The notes: generated by a model not told the origin, from the letters alone. 64,000 bases of DNA from Pseudomonas sp. Bout1 (GCF_034314165.1 NZ_JAVIWK010000001.1:6463001-6527000), one strand, 5' to 3'; positions 44,737 to 54,603 are shown, counted from the stretch's first letter. A program made the numbers and translations.

Positions 44737-45237
44737 TTAGGGCTTGCCCTGCATGTCCCGCCAGGTCAGGTATACCCGCAGGTCGAATTCCACCTGATGG
44801 TAGCCTGGCAACATGTATTCACAGAGTTTGTAGAACGCCTTGTTGTGGTCCGATTCCTTGAAGTGCGCCAGTTCGTGTACCACGATGATGCGCAGAAACT
44901 CAGGCGCGGCGTCCTTGAACAGCGAGGCGATGCGGATTTCTTTCTTCGACTTGAGGTTGCCACCCTGCACCCGGGAGATCGTGGTGTGCAGGCCGAGGGC
45001 GCGGTGGGTCAGGTCCAGGCGGTTATCGAACAGTACTTTGTCGATCGCCGGGGCGTTGCGCAGGTGTTCCTGCTTCAGGGCCTGGGCGTAGCTGTACAGG
45101 GCTTTGTCGCTCTGCACGCCATGTCGCTCGGGGTAGCGCTGGGTGAGGTAATCGCCCAGTTGGTTCTTGGCAATCAACTGGCGCACTTGCTCCTGCAATG
45201 CTGCGGGGTAGGCCTGGAGGTATTTCAGCGCGGTCAT
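44737..45237 (-). CDS. YgjP-type metallopeptidase (DUF45)
   Basis: A 166-residue M48-superfamily-like zinc peptidase. HELAHFKESDHNKAFY gives the HExxH zinc motif plus the third His ligand. It starts at ATG 45237 (MTALKYLQAYPAALQEQVRQLI). A longer frame to 45321 overlaps the end of the GGDEF/EAL gene and is not supported. Cytoplasmic; substrate unknown. Confidence 0.87.
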   Translation of the reverse strand: MTALKYLQAYPAALQEQVRQLIAKNQLGDYLTQRYPERHGVQSDKALYSYAQALKQEHLRNAPAIDKVLFDNRLDLTHRALGLHTTISRVQGGNLKSKKEIRIASLFKDAAPEFLRIIVVHELAHFKESDHNKAFYKLCEYMLPGYHQVEFDLRVYLTWRDMQGKP

Positions 45238-45280
45238 GGGGTCAACAACGGGTATTTGAATGGGCGCCAGTGTAGCGAAT

Positions 45281-47392
45281 TCAGCGGGGCGCTGCGCGCA
45301 GCTGCCAGTTGGCGACGTCATCGGCCATCAACGGTGCTGCCACGTGCGGTCCCTGGATGAACTGGCAACCGTTGTCTTTGAGCCACTGCGCTTGCTCCTG
45401 AGTTTCGACACCCTCGGCAATCACCAGCAGCTCGAAATGCCGGCACAGCTCGATAATGCTCCGCGCCATCGCCGCGTCCCGGGATGAGCCTGGCAGGCGC
45501 GCAACCAGCTTTGGGTCGAGCTTGAGGGTGTCAAATTCCAGGTCCCGCAGGTGCGCGAGGGAGCAATTGCCCGCGCCGAAATCATCCAGGGCAATTCGCA
45601 CTCCAACCCGGCGCAACAGCTTGAGCTGCTTGGTGGACTCATCCAGGTTGTGCATCAGGCTTTCTTCGCTGATCTCCACCTCAAGCTGCCGGCCGCGCAA
45701 CCCATGTCGCTCCAGCACCTGCTGCAGCTGGCTGGCCAAGTTCGGCATGTTGAACTGGCTGCTGCTCAAGCTCACGCTCAACACCAGCTCATCGCTGAAC
45801 GCAGTTTTCCACGCGTGCCGCTGGGCGGCCACCTGCTGGTAGATCCAGGTGCTCAACTGGCTGATCAGCCGCGCCTCCTCCAGCAACGGTAAGAACAGCC
45901 CCGGCGGCACGTCGCCGACGCTCGGATGCTGCCAGCGCAGCAACGCCTCGACGCCGCGCAAGTGGCCGTCGTGCAACGACACCTGCGGCTGGTACACCAG
46001 GGTGAAATCCTTGCTGTCGATGGCGCTGCGCACGCTGTCTTCAAGCATCAGGCGGGAGCGGGCACGGCCGTTCATTTCCTGATCGTAATAGCGATATTGC
46101 TGACGCCCGGCGCGCTTGGCTTCGTACATGGCGACGTCCGCTGCGCGCAGCAGGCCGTTGATGTCCGAGCCGCAGTCCGGAAAGGTGGCGATGCCGATAC
46201 TGACGCCCAGCATCACATCCAGGCCGTCCACCTGCTGACAGATCGACACCCGTTCGATCAGTTTCTCCGCAATCTTGGCCGCCTGCTCCGGAAATTCCAG
46301 CTCCAGCAGTGCGGTAAATTCATCACCGCCCATGCGCCCGAGAATGTCGTAGGAGCGCAGGCACGCCGTCAACTGCTCGGAGACCCAGCGCAGCACCCGG
46401 TCACCGGCGTCGTGGCCGAGGGAATCATTGACCCGTTTGAACCCGTCGAGGTCCAGGTACAACAACACCAGTGACAGCTCGTTACGCTCGCTGCGCAACA
46501 GCACATTCTCCACCGCCTGGTGAAACCCGCGCCGGTTGAGCAAGCCGGTCAGCGGGTCGGTAACCGCCTGGAACTCCAGTTGCTGGTGCAGGTGGCGCAC
46601 CTCGGACATGTCCAGCACGGTCACCACCATGGCTTTTTGCTCGGCCGGCAACGGCGCGCACGACATAGCCACCGGCAGTTGCTGGCCCGGCGCCGTGCGC
46701 AGGATAGCGTCATGCAGGCGCCAGGTTTCGCCGCGCTTATAGCCTTCATACAACGCAGAGTCGGACCAGCCTGGCACGTGGGGCTTTTGCAGAAAGTCGA
46801 GAAACTCGGCGCCCTGCAACTCGGCAACCGGGGCGTTCAACAGCCGCGAAATCGCCGGGTTGGCGTAGCTGATCACGCCGTCTTCGCCCACCACCAGGAT
46901 GCCTTCGGCGGCGTTGTCGAGCACCGAGGCGTTGAAGGCCCGGGCCGACTCCAGGTCATGGCTCAGGCGCTGCAAGGCACGGCGGTTGCGCTGGTGCTCC
47001 AGCAGCGCCTGGACCTTGGGCTTGAGGATATTGGGGTCAAAGGGTTTGAGCAGGTAGTCGATTGCGCCGCTGGCGTACCCCTCCAGCATCGCCGCCGGCG
47101 ACTGGGCGTGGGCGCTGAGAAAGATGATCGGGGTCAGTTGCGTGCGCTGGCTGCCGCGCATCAGCCGGGCCACCTCGAACCCGTCCATGCCGGGCATCAT
47201 CACATCCAGCAACACCAGGTCGACGTCATGTTCGAGCAGCAACCCCAGGGCTTCAACGCCGGACGCTGCGGTGACCACCTGCCAGTCTTCACGCTGCAAT
47301 AGCGCACGCATGCTGATCAGGTTTTCGGGATAGTCATCGACCACCAAAAGCACTGAACACCCATCGCGAGGCTTGATTGGAGCGCATTCCAT
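45281..47392 (-). CDS. Response regulator with PAS, GGDEF and EAL domains (c-di-GMP signalling)
   Basis: A 703-residue protein: receiver domain (residues about 13-130; phospho-acceptor Asp in VDLVLLDVMMPG, Lys in LLKPFD), PAS domain (about 150-270), GGDEF (about 285-440) and EAL (about 455-700). The cyclase site GGDEF is intact and an RxxD inhibitory site (RSYD) lies five residues before it. In the EAL domain EALLRW, DDFGAG, LKLD, AEGVE and QG are kept, but the metal-binding Asn of the usual VNLS motif is Ser (SVSLSSSQF). So cyclase activity is likely and phosphodiesterase activity doubtful. No partner kinase is adjacent. Confidence 0.92.
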   Translation of the reverse strand: MECAPIKPRDGCSVLLVVDDYPENLISMRALLQREDWQVVTAASGVEALGLLLEHDVDLVLLDVMMPGMDGFEVARLMRGSQRTQLTPIIFLSAHAQSPAAMLEGYASGAIDYLLKPFDPNILKPKVQALLEHQRNRRALQRLSHDLESARAFNASVLDNAAEGILVVGEDGVISYANPAISRLLNAPVAELQGAEFLDFLQKPHVPGWSDSALYEGYKRGETWRLHDAILRTAPGQQLPVAMSCAPLPAEQKAMVVTVLDMSEVRHLHQQLEFQAVTDPLTGLLNRRGFHQAVENVLLRSERNELSLVLLYLDLDGFKRVNDSLGHDAGDRVLRWVSEQLTACLRSYDILGRMGGDEFTALLELEFPEQAAKIAEKLIERVSICQQVDGLDVMLGVSIGIATFPDCGSDINGLLRAADVAMYEAKRAGRQQYRYYDQEMNGRARSRLMLEDSVRSAIDSKDFTLVYQPQVSLHDGHLRGVEALLRWQHPSVGDVPPGLFLPLLEEARLISQLSTWIYQQVAAQRHAWKTAFSDELVLSVSLSSSQFNMPNLASQLQQVLERHGLRGRQLEVEISEESLMHNLDESTKQLKLLRRVGVRIALDDFGAGNCSLAHLRDLEFDTLKLDPKLVARLPGSSRDAAMARSIIELCRHFELLVIAEGVETQEQAQWLKDNGCQFIQGPHVAAPLMADDVANWQLRAAPR

Positions 47393-47617
47393 TGCTGCTT
47401 CTCTTCCGTCGGCGTCTTCCGGTCAATTTTGCGACAAAACCGGACAAACAATAAGGCCTCACTCTAGCCCCGGATCCCTAAAAGCAGAAGCGATGGCAGT
47501 GCCATCACTGCGCCAAACTCCAGCCAACCGACTAACGGTCAGTGTCTACAGCCCCCGTTTTACGGGAAACATGGCTTTTTGACATTTAGTTGACGCCAAC
47601 AATCCGCCACAAAATCA

Positions 47618-47646
47618 TTAACAATCCATTTCCAGCCACCTATAAA
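47618..47646 (+). promoter_or_regulatory. Sigma-70-type promoter of the alginate lyase gene
   Basis: TTAACA (47618-47623), 17 bp, then TATAAA (47641-47646), 53 bp before the ATG. The rest of the 306-bp gap 47393-47698 shows nothing else that I recognise. Confidence 0.5.
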
Positions 47647-47698
47647 GAAAGTAACTGCACACCCGCCGCAACCTTTTCCCCTGTTTAAGGCGCTTTCA

Positions 47699-48364
47699 AT
47701 GATTGATCTGTCCACCTGGAACCTGAGCATCCCCGTCGGCTCCCCGCCCTCGACCATCGACACCCCGAAACTGCTCGGCGGGTTCAAAGACCAATACTTC
47801 CAGGCCGAAGGCAGCAGCGTGCAATTCTGGACCCCGGTCACCGGCACGCGTACCGAAAACGCCATTTACCCCCGTAGCGAACTGCGCGAAACCTACGCCG
47901 ATGGCCGCCTGCGCAACTGGCTGTACAGCGACGCCGATAACTTCCTGCGTGCCACGTTGGCAGTCAACCAGGTGCCGTCCTCCGGCAAGATCGTCATCGG
48001 TCAAATCCACGCCTATGACAGCCAGAAACCGCTGATCAAGGTCGAATACCAATACAAGGAAAAAACCCAGACCGGCAACATCGTCGCCAAGGTGCGCATG
48101 CGCCCCGACGAAGCCGAAGGCCGGGTCATCATCGTTGCCGAAAACGTGCCCCTGGGCCGTGACTTCACCTACGTCATCCACCTGAACAAAGCCGGCCTGT
48201 TGAGCGTCGACGCCGCCAGCGGGCAGTGGAACGAACGCATTGGCGCGGCGTGGGGCAAACAGCCGCTGTACTTCAAGGCCGGGGCCTACGTGCAGGACAA
48301 TAGCGGCAACAGCAAGGAGGGCGCCCGGGTGACGTTTGCCAAGCTGGACATTGACCACGACTGA
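47699..48364 (+). CDS. Polysaccharide lyase family 7 alginate lyase
   Basis: A 221-residue PL7 enzyme. All three family motifs are present: RSELRE (PRSELRETY), QIH (VIGQIHAY) and YFKAGxYxQ (YFKAGAYVQ), which together form the catalytic cleft. There is no signal peptide (MIDLSTWNLSIPVG), as in the short PA1167-type enzymes, so export, if any, is by another route. AAGG lies 10 bases before the ATG. Not near alginate biosynthesis genes. Confidence 0.92.
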   Translation: MIDLSTWNLSIPVGSPPSTIDTPKLLGGFKDQYFQAEGSSVQFWTPVTGTRTENAIYPRSELRETYADGRLRNWLYSDADNFLRATLAVNQVPSSGKIVIGQIHAYDSQKPLIKVEYQYKEKTQTGNIVAKVRMRPDEAEGRVIIVAENVPLGRDFTYVIHLNKAGLLSVDAASGQWNERIGAAWGKQPLYFKAGAYVQDNSGNSKEGARVTFAKLDIDHD

Positions 48365-48506
48365 CGCTGATTCGCTTCAGCGACCGGTCCCACGACGCTT
48401 TAGGACAGAACCGCGACCCAGGGTCTCGACTTTCTTGTAGGACAATCCGAGTATGGCGCCGCACACGCGCACTACCCCCCTATAAGAAAGTCATGGAGAC
48501 TGCCCA

Positions 48507-49736
48507 ATGCCCTTTTCCCGCACCCTGCTCGCCCTCTCTCTGGGCATGGCTCTGCTGCAAAACCCGGCCTTCGCCGCCCCGCCACTGTCGATGGCCGACG
48601 GGGTGGCCCAGGTCAATATCCAGGACAGCAACGCCTGGGTCGAAATCAACAAAGTCGCCTTCGAAAACAACATCCGCACCCTGCAAGCCAGCCTCGCTGA
48701 CAAGTCGAAAATCTGCGCCGTGCTCAAGGCGGATGCCTACGGCCACGGCATCGGTTTGCTGATGCCCTCGGTGATCAAACTGGGCGTGCCCTGCGTCGGC
48801 ATCGCCAGCAACGAAGAAGCCCGCGTGGTCCGTGAAAGCGGCTTCAAGGGCCAACTGATCCGCGTACGTACTGCCGCCCTGAGCGAGCTGGAAGCTGCGT
48901 TGCCGTATAACGTCGAAGAGCTGGTGGGCAATCTGGACTTCGCCGTGCGCGCCAGCATGATCGCCGAAAACCACGGCCGCCCGCTGGTCGTGCACCTGGG
49001 CCTGAACTCCAGCGGCATGAGCCGCAACGGCGTGGAAATGACCACCGCCCAAGGCCGGCGCGACGCCGTTGCCATTACCAAGGTGCCGAACCTGCAAGTG
49101 AAGGCGATCATGACCCACTTCGCCGTCGAAGATGCCGCCGACGTGCGCACCGGCCTCAAGGCGTTCAACGAACAAGCCAACTGGCTGATCAACGTCGCCC
49201 AGCTCGACCGCAGCAAAATCACCCTGCACGCCGCCAACTCCTTCGCCACCCTGGAAGTGCCCGAGTCGCGGCTGGACATGGTTCGCCCGGGCGGCCTGCT
49301 GTTTGGCGATACCGTGCCGTCGTTCACCGAATACAAGCGGGTGATGCAGTTCAAATCCCACGTGGCGTCGGTCAACAGCTACCCGAAAGGCAACACCGTG
49401 GGCTACGACCGCACTTACACCCTGGCGCGGGATTCGAAACTGGCGAACATCACCGTGGGTTATTCCGACGGCTATCGCCGGGCGTTTACCAACAAAGGTA
49501 TCGTACTGATCAACGGGCACCGTGTGCCGGTGGTGGGCAAGGTGTCGATGAACACGCTGATGGTGGATGTCACCGACGTACCGACCGTGAAGAGCGGCGA
49601 TGAGGTGGTGTTGTTCGGCAAGCAGGGCGCGGTAGAGACCAGCCAGGCGGAAGTTGAAGACATCAACGGTGCGCTGCTGGCGGATCTATATACGGTGTGG
49701 GGTAACTCGAATCCGAAGGTGCTGGTGGAGAACTAA
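48507..49736 (+). CDS. Periplasmic broad-specificity amino-acid racemase (alanine racemase fold)
   Basis: A 409-residue PLP enzyme of the alanine-racemase family with a signal peptide (MPFSRTLLALSLGMALLQNPAFA) and the PLP Lys74 in AVLKADAYGHG; the catalytic Tyr lies in NTVGYDRTYTL. The exported location and the LNSSGMSRNGVE segment resemble broad-specificity racemases (Bsr type) that make non-canonical D-amino acids for cell-wall remodelling. It could instead be annotated plainly as alr; export argues against the housekeeping role. Confidence 0.9.
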   Translation: MPFSRTLLALSLGMALLQNPAFAAPPLSMADGVAQVNIQDSNAWVEINKVAFENNIRTLQASLADKSKICAVLKADAYGHGIGLLMPSVIKLGVPCVGIASNEEARVVRESGFKGQLIRVRTAALSELEAALPYNVEELVGNLDFAVRASMIAENHGRPLVVHLGLNSSGMSRNGVEMTTAQGRRDAVAITKVPNLQVKAIMTHFAVEDAADVRTGLKAFNEQANWLINVAQLDRSKITLHAANSFATLEVPESRLDMVRPGGLLFGDTVPSFTEYKRVMQFKSHVASVNSYPKGNTVGYDRTYTLARDSKLANITVGYSDGYRRAFTNKGIVLINGHRVPVVGKVSMNTLMVDVTDVPTVKSGDEVVLFGKQGAVETSQAEVEDINGALLADLYTVWGNSNPKVLVEN

Positions 49737-49820
49737 GTCTCCTCACATCTCGTAGGCATTGTCCTATGGACCGAGGGATCATTCGGTGATTAACACAATC
49801 GCTTAAACACCACTTATCCC

Positions 49821-49912
49821 TGTGGGAGCCGGGCTTGCCCGCGATGGCGGTGTATCAGCCAACTTATTCTTCGACTGGCACACCGCCATCGCGGGCAAGC
49901 CCGGCTCCCACA
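49821..49912. repeat. REPIN-like inverted repeat after the racemase gene
   Basis: TGTGGGAGCCGGGCTTGCCC starts at 49821 and its complement ends at 49912. The rest of the 470-bp gap to 50206 contains the structured leader described next. Confidence 0.88.
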
Positions 49913-50075
49913 TGGGTCCTGTGCCCTACAGGGCCGTTGCGGTGAACCGGAGCGCCGCTTATAGTTCGCCCCGTCGCCGGCATTGAACGGCGACAGGGTT
50001 TCGCAGCCCTACAGAGTTAATACCGTACCCGTCAAAATACGACATAGGCAGTCCTGCCAATGCTCGGCTTTTTAT

Positions 50076-50178
50076 GGCGGTTGTACGTGGGAGACCTTCG
50101 GGTCTGCCGGGTCTTAACTCCTCGGTCTGCGAACCCGCGTACAGCTGCCACCCTATTTGTTTCGCAGCAAACGGTGGC
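50076..50178 (+). ncRNA. Highly structured leader RNA upstream of a 52-aa protein
   Basis: A 12-bp stem (50076-50087 with 50138-50149) closes a three-way junction containing a hairpin AGACC-UUCG-GGUCU (50092-50105) and a second stem CGGGT/ACCCG (50108-50112 with 50133-50137). A further hairpin GCCACC/GGTGGC (50147-50152 with 50173-50178), with nested GTTT/AAAC, shares its first three bases with the 12-bp stem, so the two could compete. The leader ends 28 bases before the ATG. It may be a cis-regulator or a C4-like antisense-type RNA; not confirmed. Confidence 0.6.
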
Positions 50179-50206
50179 CAATTTTCTTTTGAGTTAAGGA
50201 TTTGCC

Positions 50207-50365
50207 ATGAAGCCACAACTCCCACCCCGCCGTTTCACCCCTTGCACCGAAACAGCCACCGAATACCCGGTACTCCTGATCGACAGCGAAGCTCCGCTGC
50301 AGGACGTAAGCGACGTATTCCGCGTCATCGAATACCGCGGCTTCGACGCCCCCGCAGCCGCCTGA
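50207..50365 (+). CDS. Small hypothetical protein (52 aa) behind a structured leader
   Basis: MKPQLPPRRFTPCTETATEY... to ...VIEYRGFDAPAAA, 52 residues, ending at TGA 50365. AAGGA lies 6 bases before the ATG and an intrinsic terminator follows 15 bases after the stop, so the leader, gene and terminator form one short unit. No membrane segment or known motif is seen. The function is unknown. Confidence 0.7.
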   Translation: MKPQLPPRRFTPCTETATEYPVLLIDSEAPLQDVSDVFRVIEYRGFDAPAAA

Positions 50366-50380
50366 TCAAATTTCAGCCAC

Positions 50381-50408
50381 AAAAAAGCCCGCATCGCTGC
50401 GGGCTTTT
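50381..50408. terminator. Bidirectional intrinsic terminator between the 52-aa gene and fba
   Basis: AAAAGCCCGC (50383-50392) pairs with GCGGGCTTTT (50399-50408) around a 6-base loop. It has U tracts on both strands and so serves the small gene (+) and fba (-). Confidence 0.92.
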
Positions 50409-50424
50409 CATTAACGCGTAAGGC

Positions 50425-51489
50425 TTAGTTGACCTTGGCGTTCAACTCACCTTTCAGGTAACGCTGGTACATCGCTTCCAGGGAGATCGGCTTGATCTTC
50501 GAAGCGTTGCCCGCAGTACCGAAGGCTTCGTAACGTGCGATACACACGTCACGCATGGCAGTCACGGTAGCACCGAAGAATTTACGTGGGTCAAATTCGC
50601 TCGGGTTGGTGGCCATCAGGCGACGCATCGCACCCGTGGACGCCAAACGCAGGTCGGTGTCGATGTTGACCTTGCGCACGCCGTACTTGATGCCTTCGAC
50701 GATTTCTTCAACCGGCACGCCGTAGGTTTCTTTGATGTCGCCGCCGTACTGGTTGATGATCGCCAGCCACTCTTGCGGTACCGAGGAAGAACCGTGCATC
50801 ACCAGGTGGGTGTTAGGGATGCGTTTGTGGATTTCCTTGATGCGGTCGATGGCCAGCACGTCGCCGGTAGGCGGCTTGGTGAACTTGTACGCGCCGTGGC
50901 TGGTGCCGATGGCGATGGCCAGGGCGTCGACCTGGGTCTTCTTCACGAAGTCAGCAGCTTCTTCCGGGTCGGTCAGCATTTGGCTGTGATCCAGTACGCC
51001 TTCGGCGCCGATGCCGTCTTCTTCCCCGGCCATGCCCGTTTCCAGCGAACCCAGGCAGCCCAGCTCGCCTTCAACCGAAACGCCACAGGCGTGAGCCATG
51101 GCTACGGTTTGTTGGGTAACGCGTACGTTGTATTCGTAGTCGGTTGGGGTCTTGCCGTCTTCGCCCAGGGAGCCGTCCATCATTACCGAGCTGAAGCCCA
51201 GTTGGATGGAGCGCTGGCACACGTCAGGGCTGGTGCCGTGGTCCTGGTGCATGCACACCGGGATGTGCGGGAATTCTTCGATCGCGGCGAGGATCAGGTG
51301 ACGCAGGAACGGGGCACCGGCGTATTTGCGCGCGCCGGCCGAAGCCTGGACGATCACTGGAGAGTCAGTCTTGTCAGCGGCTTCCATGATGGCGCGCATC
51401 TGCTCAAGGTTGTTGACGTTGAAGGCTGGAACGCCATAGCCGAATTCGGCTGCGTGGTCCAACATCTGGCGCATGCTGATAAGTGCCAT
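50425..51489 (-). CDS. fba: Class II fructose-bisphosphate aldolase
   Basis: A 354-residue zinc aldolase that interconverts fructose-1,6-bisphosphate with glyceraldehyde-3-phosphate and dihydroxyacetone phosphate. Motifs: [19 protein letters not shown], zinc-binding [37 protein letters not shown] and [10 protein letters not shown]. It is last of the minus-strand block tkt-epd-pgk-lipoproteins-fba. Confidence 0.96.
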   Translation of the reverse strand: MALISMRQMLDHAAEFGYGVPAFNVNNLEQMRAIMEAADKTDSPVIVQASAGARKYAGAPFLRHLILAAIEEFPHIPVCMHQDHGTSPDVCQRSIQLGFSSVMMDGSLGEDGKTPTDYEYNVRVTQQTVAMAHACGVSVEGELGCLGSLETGMAGEEDGIGAEGVLDHSQMLTDPEEAADFVKKTQVDALAIAIGTSHGAYKFTKPPTGDVLAIDRIKEIHKRIPNTHLVMHGSSSVPQEWLAIINQYGGDIKETYGVPVEEIVEGIKYGVRKVNIDTDLRLASTGAMRRLMATNPSEFDPRKFFGATVTAMRDVCIARYEAFGTAGNASKIKPISLEAMYQRYLKGELNAKVN

Positions 51490-51610
51490 TGTGAGTCTCT
51501 CTCCCGGTCGAGGGTCGTTAATCGTGCAAGCCTGCCGTAGCGGCGGCTGCTATTCAAGTTATTGAAGGTCAGGCTTTCAATGCCTGCCCTGCTTAATCGT
51601 TAAACCTGCC

Positions 51611-51671
51611 TGTAGGAGCCGGCTTGCCGGCGATGGTGGCTGACGCTATCGCCGGCAAGCCGGCTCCTACA
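51611..51671. repeat. REP-type inverted repeat (TGTAGGAGCCGGCTTGCCGGCG)
   Basis: The arm TGTAGGAGCCGGCTTGCCGG starts at 51611 and its exact complement ends at 51671. A subtype not seen elsewhere in the window. Confidence 0.85.
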
Positions 51672-51686
51672 GGTTATCGCGGCGCT

Positions 51687-52022
51687 TTATTGAGCTTTAC
51701 AGCCGCGCCCGATCAAATCGTCGGTGGCAACCCAGTAAACCAGGCCTTCCTCACCTTTTGTGTGAAACGCCAACTGGCCGTCGCTGTACAGCACGCCCGA
51801 AGCCGCCACGTCCTGCTTGAGGCGATACACCTGGTCTGAGCCGCCGAGGCGCACATCCACCTGGGTGCGGGCCTGGTCGGCAAAGCGCCAGTTGACTTGC
51901 GCCTGGCTGTCACAGGTCCAGGTGGTCCACTTGTCTACCGGCTCTGCCTTCTTGTCGAACATGTTCAGGTTGGTGCATCCGGCCAATAAAGCCAGTGCTG
52001 CCAGGGCGAAAACGCCTTTCAT
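51687..52022 (-). CDS. MliC-type lysozyme-inhibitor lipoprotein
   Basis: A 111-residue lipoprotein: signal peptide with lipobox LLAGC (Cys16), then an MliC-like domain with the first Cys in WTCDSQAQVNWRF and a C-terminal segment VYRLKQDVAASGVLYSDGQLAFHTKGEEGLVYW ending GRGC, likely a disulfide pair. MliC proteins protect against host C-type lysozyme. GAGG lies 7 bases before ATG 52022. Confidence 0.85.
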   Translation of the reverse strand: MKGVFALAALALLAGCTNLNMFDKKAEPVDKWTTWTCDSQAQVNWRFADQARTQVDVRLGGSDQVYRLKQDVAASGVLYSDGQLAFHTKGEEGLVYWVATDDLIGRGCKAQ

Positions 52023-52082
52023 TGCCAATCCTCAAGCGGCTGCCTGCGGCCACCGCTGCTGTCGGTTATTGAATCAGACCCG

Positions 52083-52310
52083 TCAAGGGCAACCCTGTTC
52101 CTGACCTTTGGGCGGGGAATCGTATTTCTCCAACCCGTCAGGCCCGATGCGCTTGTTGATCACCGGCATGGTTTCGGCTTGCCAATCGGCCTGGTAGCAA
52201 CTCTTTCGCGGCGCAGCCCCGGGCTTATCAGCCTCGGGCGCCGCTTTCGGCGCGCTGCCGCAGCCGGCCAACAGGCCCGCTGCGATCACCAGTGCCAACG
52301 ACTTGATCAT
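52083..52310 (-). CDS. Small lipoprotein (75 aa)
   Basis: MIKSLALVIAAGLLAGCGS gives a lipoprotein signal with Cys17, followed by an Ala/Pro-rich linker and a short domain with two Cys (KSCYQADWQAETMPVINKRIG and EQGC). GGAG lies 7 bases before ATG 52310. It sits between pgk and the MliC-type gene. Function unknown. Confidence 0.75.
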   Translation of the reverse strand: MIKSLALVIAAGLLAGCGSAPKAAPEADKPGAAPRKSCYQADWQAETMPVINKRIGPDGLEKYDSPPKGQEQGCP

Positions 52311-52339
52311 CGCAATGCTCCTTTTCCCCGGCAAGTGCC

Positions 52340-53503
52340 TCAGCCCTTCGCCCGGCTTTCCAGCACTTCAACCGCCGGCAGTACCTTGCCTTCGACGAAT
52401 TCGAGGAATGCACCACCACCGGTAGAAATGTAGGAGATCTGATCGCTAACGCCATATTTATCGATGGCCGCCAGGGTGTCGCCGCCACCTGCGATGGAGA
52501 AAGCCGAGCTTTCAGCAATGGCGTGGGCCAGTACTTTGGTGCCGTTGCCGAACTGGTCGAACTCGAACACGCCCACCGGGCCGTTCCACAGGATGGTCCG
52601 GGACGACTTCAGCAGTTCAGCGAAGTTGGCTGCAGTTTGCGGGCCGATGTCCAGGATCATATCGTCGGCGGCTACGTCAGCGATCAGTTTGACGGTAGCT
52701 TCGGCGCTTTCTGCGAATTCCTTGGCCACTACCACGTCTACCGGCAGCGGCACGCTGACCTTGGCGGCAATAGCGCGGGCGGTGTCCAGCAGGTCCGGCT
52801 CGTACAGCGATTTGCCCACCGGGTGGCCGGCAGCGGCCAGGAAAGTGTTGGCAATGCCGCCGCCGACGATCAGCTGGTTGCAGATCTGGCTCAGGCTGTT
52901 GAGTACGTCGAGCTTGGTGGACACCTTGGAGCCGGCAACGATGGCGGCCATCGGTTGGGCCGGAGCGCCCAGCGCCTTGCCCAAGGCGTCCAGTTCAGCG
53001 GCCAGCAACGGGCCAGCCGCGGCGACTTTGGCGAACTTGGCCACGCCGTGGGTCGAACCCTCGGCACGGTGAGCGGTACCGAAGGCATCCATCACGAACA
53101 CGTCGCACAGGGCAGCGTATTGCTGGGCCAGTTCGTCGCTGTTCTTTTTCTCGCCTTTGTTAAAGCGCACGTTTTCGAACAGCACGATGTCGCCGGCCTT
53201 CACGTCCACGCCGTTCAGGTAGTCGGCGACCAGCGGCACGTCGCGGCCCAGGGCCTTGCTGAGGTAGTCGGCTACAGGCTTGAGGCTGTTTTCTGCCGAG
53301 AACTCACCTTCGGTCGGGCGACCCAGGTGGGAGCAGACCATCACGGCCGCGCCTTTTTCCAGGGCCAGCTTGATGGTCGGCAGCGAGGCCAGGATTCGCG
53401 CATCGCTGGTGACAACACCGTCCTTGACTGGGACGTTGAGGTCTTCGCGGATCAGTACGCGCTTACCTTGCAGATCGAGGTCGGTCATCTTCAACACGGT
53501 CAT
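52340..53503 (-). CDS. pgk: Phosphoglycerate kinase
   Basis: A 387-residue glycolytic/gluconeogenic kinase. Motifs: [77 protein letters not shown] and [16 protein letters not shown] 53503 starts [14 protein letters not shown]; a second ATG (MTDLDL) follows five codons later. It is 19 bases after epd. Confidence 0.95.
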   Translation of the reverse strand: MTVLKMTDLDLQGKRVLIREDLNVPVKDGVVTSDARILASLPTIKLALEKGAAVMVCSHLGRPTEGEFSAENSLKPVADYLSKALGRDVPLVADYLNGVDVKAGDIVLFENVRFNKGEKKNSDELAQQYAALCDVFVMDAFGTAHRAEGSTHGVAKFAKVAAAGPLLAAELDALGKALGAPAQPMAAIVAGSKVSTKLDVLNSLSQICNQLIVGGGIANTFLAAAGHPVGKSLYEPDLLDTARAIAAKVSVPLPVDVVVAKEFAESAEATVKLIADVAADDMILDIGPQTAANFAELLKSSRTILWNGPVGVFEFDQFGNGTKVLAHAIAESSAFSIAGGGDTLAAIDKYGVSDQISYISTGGGAFLEFVEGKVLPAVEVLESRAKG

Positions 53504-53522
53504 GGGGGGCAATTCCTGAGAG

Positions 53523-54572
53523 CTAAAGTTGTGGAGAGGCTGTTTGCAGGTAGTGTTCTGCAACGTCCAGCATACGGTTGGCAAACCCCCATTCGTTGTC
53601 GAACCAAGCCAGGATGTTCACCAGCCGTGGGCCGGAAACGCGGGTCTGGCTGGCATCGACGATGGCCGAATGCGGGTCGTGGTTGAAATCACAGCTGGCA
53701 TGCGGCAACTCGGTGTAGGCCAAAAGCCCCTTGAGCGGGCCGCTGGTGGCGGCATCGCGCAAGATCCGGTTGACCTCGCCGGCGTCGGTGTCGCTGACGG
53801 TTTGCATGGTGATGTCCAGGCACGACACGTTCACCGTCGGTACCCGTACGGCTTTGGCCTGGATTCGCCCGGCAAGTTCCGGCAACAGTCGCTCGATACC
53901 GCGCGCCAGGCCGGTAGACACTGGAATCACTGACTGAAACGCCGAACGCGTGCGGCGCAGGTCTTCATGGTGGTAGGCGTCGATTACCGGCTGGTCGTTC
54001 ATCGCCGAGTGAATGGTGGTGATCGACACGTACTCCAGGCCAATCGCCTGGTCCAGCAGGCGCAACAGGGGCACGCCGCAGTTGGTGGTGCAGGAGGCGT
54101 TGGACACCAGCAGCTCGGCGCCGGTCAGGCAATCCTGGTTCACGCCGTAGACGATGGTGGCGTCGACATCCGCCTCGCTGGCCATCGGCTGGGAGAACAA
54201 TACGCGTGGCGCGCCGGCGTCGAGAAAACGCTGGCCATCGGCACGGGTGTGATAAGCACCGGAGCATTCCAACACCAGGTCGACGTCCAGCGCCGCCCAG
54301 TCGATGCCCTCGGGGGTGGCACTGCGTAATACCTTCACGCAGTTGCCATTAATATGCAGACAGTCGTCCTCGACCCGCACTTCGCCGGGGAACCGGCCGT
54401 GGGTGGAGTCAAAGCGTGTCAGGTATTCGATACTGGCCATATCCGCCAGGTCGTTGATCGCAACAATTTCAAACCCGGCAGCCGCCCCTCGCTCGAACAG
54501 AGCACGCAAGACGCAACGACCAATCCGGCCGTAGCCGTTGAGTGCAACTTTGTAGGGACGCGGTTGAGGCAT
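53523..54572 (-). CDS. epd: Erythrose-4-phosphate dehydrogenase
   Basis: A 349-residue GapDH-family enzyme. NAD fold [21 protein letters not shown], catalytic Cys in SNASCTTNC, and the His region [31 protein letters not shown], which favours Epd over Gap. It makes 4-phosphoerythronate for pyridoxal phosphate synthesis. Its position between tkt and pgk matches the epd-pgk-fba order of gammaproteobacteria. ATG 54572 follows GAGAACCCC. Confidence 0.9.
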   Translation of the reverse strand: MPQPRPYKVALNGYGRIGRCVLRALFERGAAAGFEIVAINDLADMASIEYLTRFDSTHGRFPGEVRVEDDCLHINGNCVKVLRSATPEGIDWAALDVDLVLECSGAYHTRADGQRFLDAGAPRVLFSQPMASEADVDATIVYGVNQDCLTGAELLVSNASCTTNCGVPLLRLLDQAIGLEYVSITTIHSAMNDQPVIDAYHHEDLRRTRSAFQSVIPVSTGLARGIERLLPELAGRIQAKAVRVPTVNVSCLDITMQTVSDTDAGEVNRILRDAATSGPLKGLLAYTELPHASCDFNHDPHSAIVDASQTRVSGPRLVNILAWFDNEWGFANRMLDVAEHYLQTASPQL

Positions 54573-54603
54573 GGGGTTCTCGCATTGTGGGCGACACAAC
54601 CCA

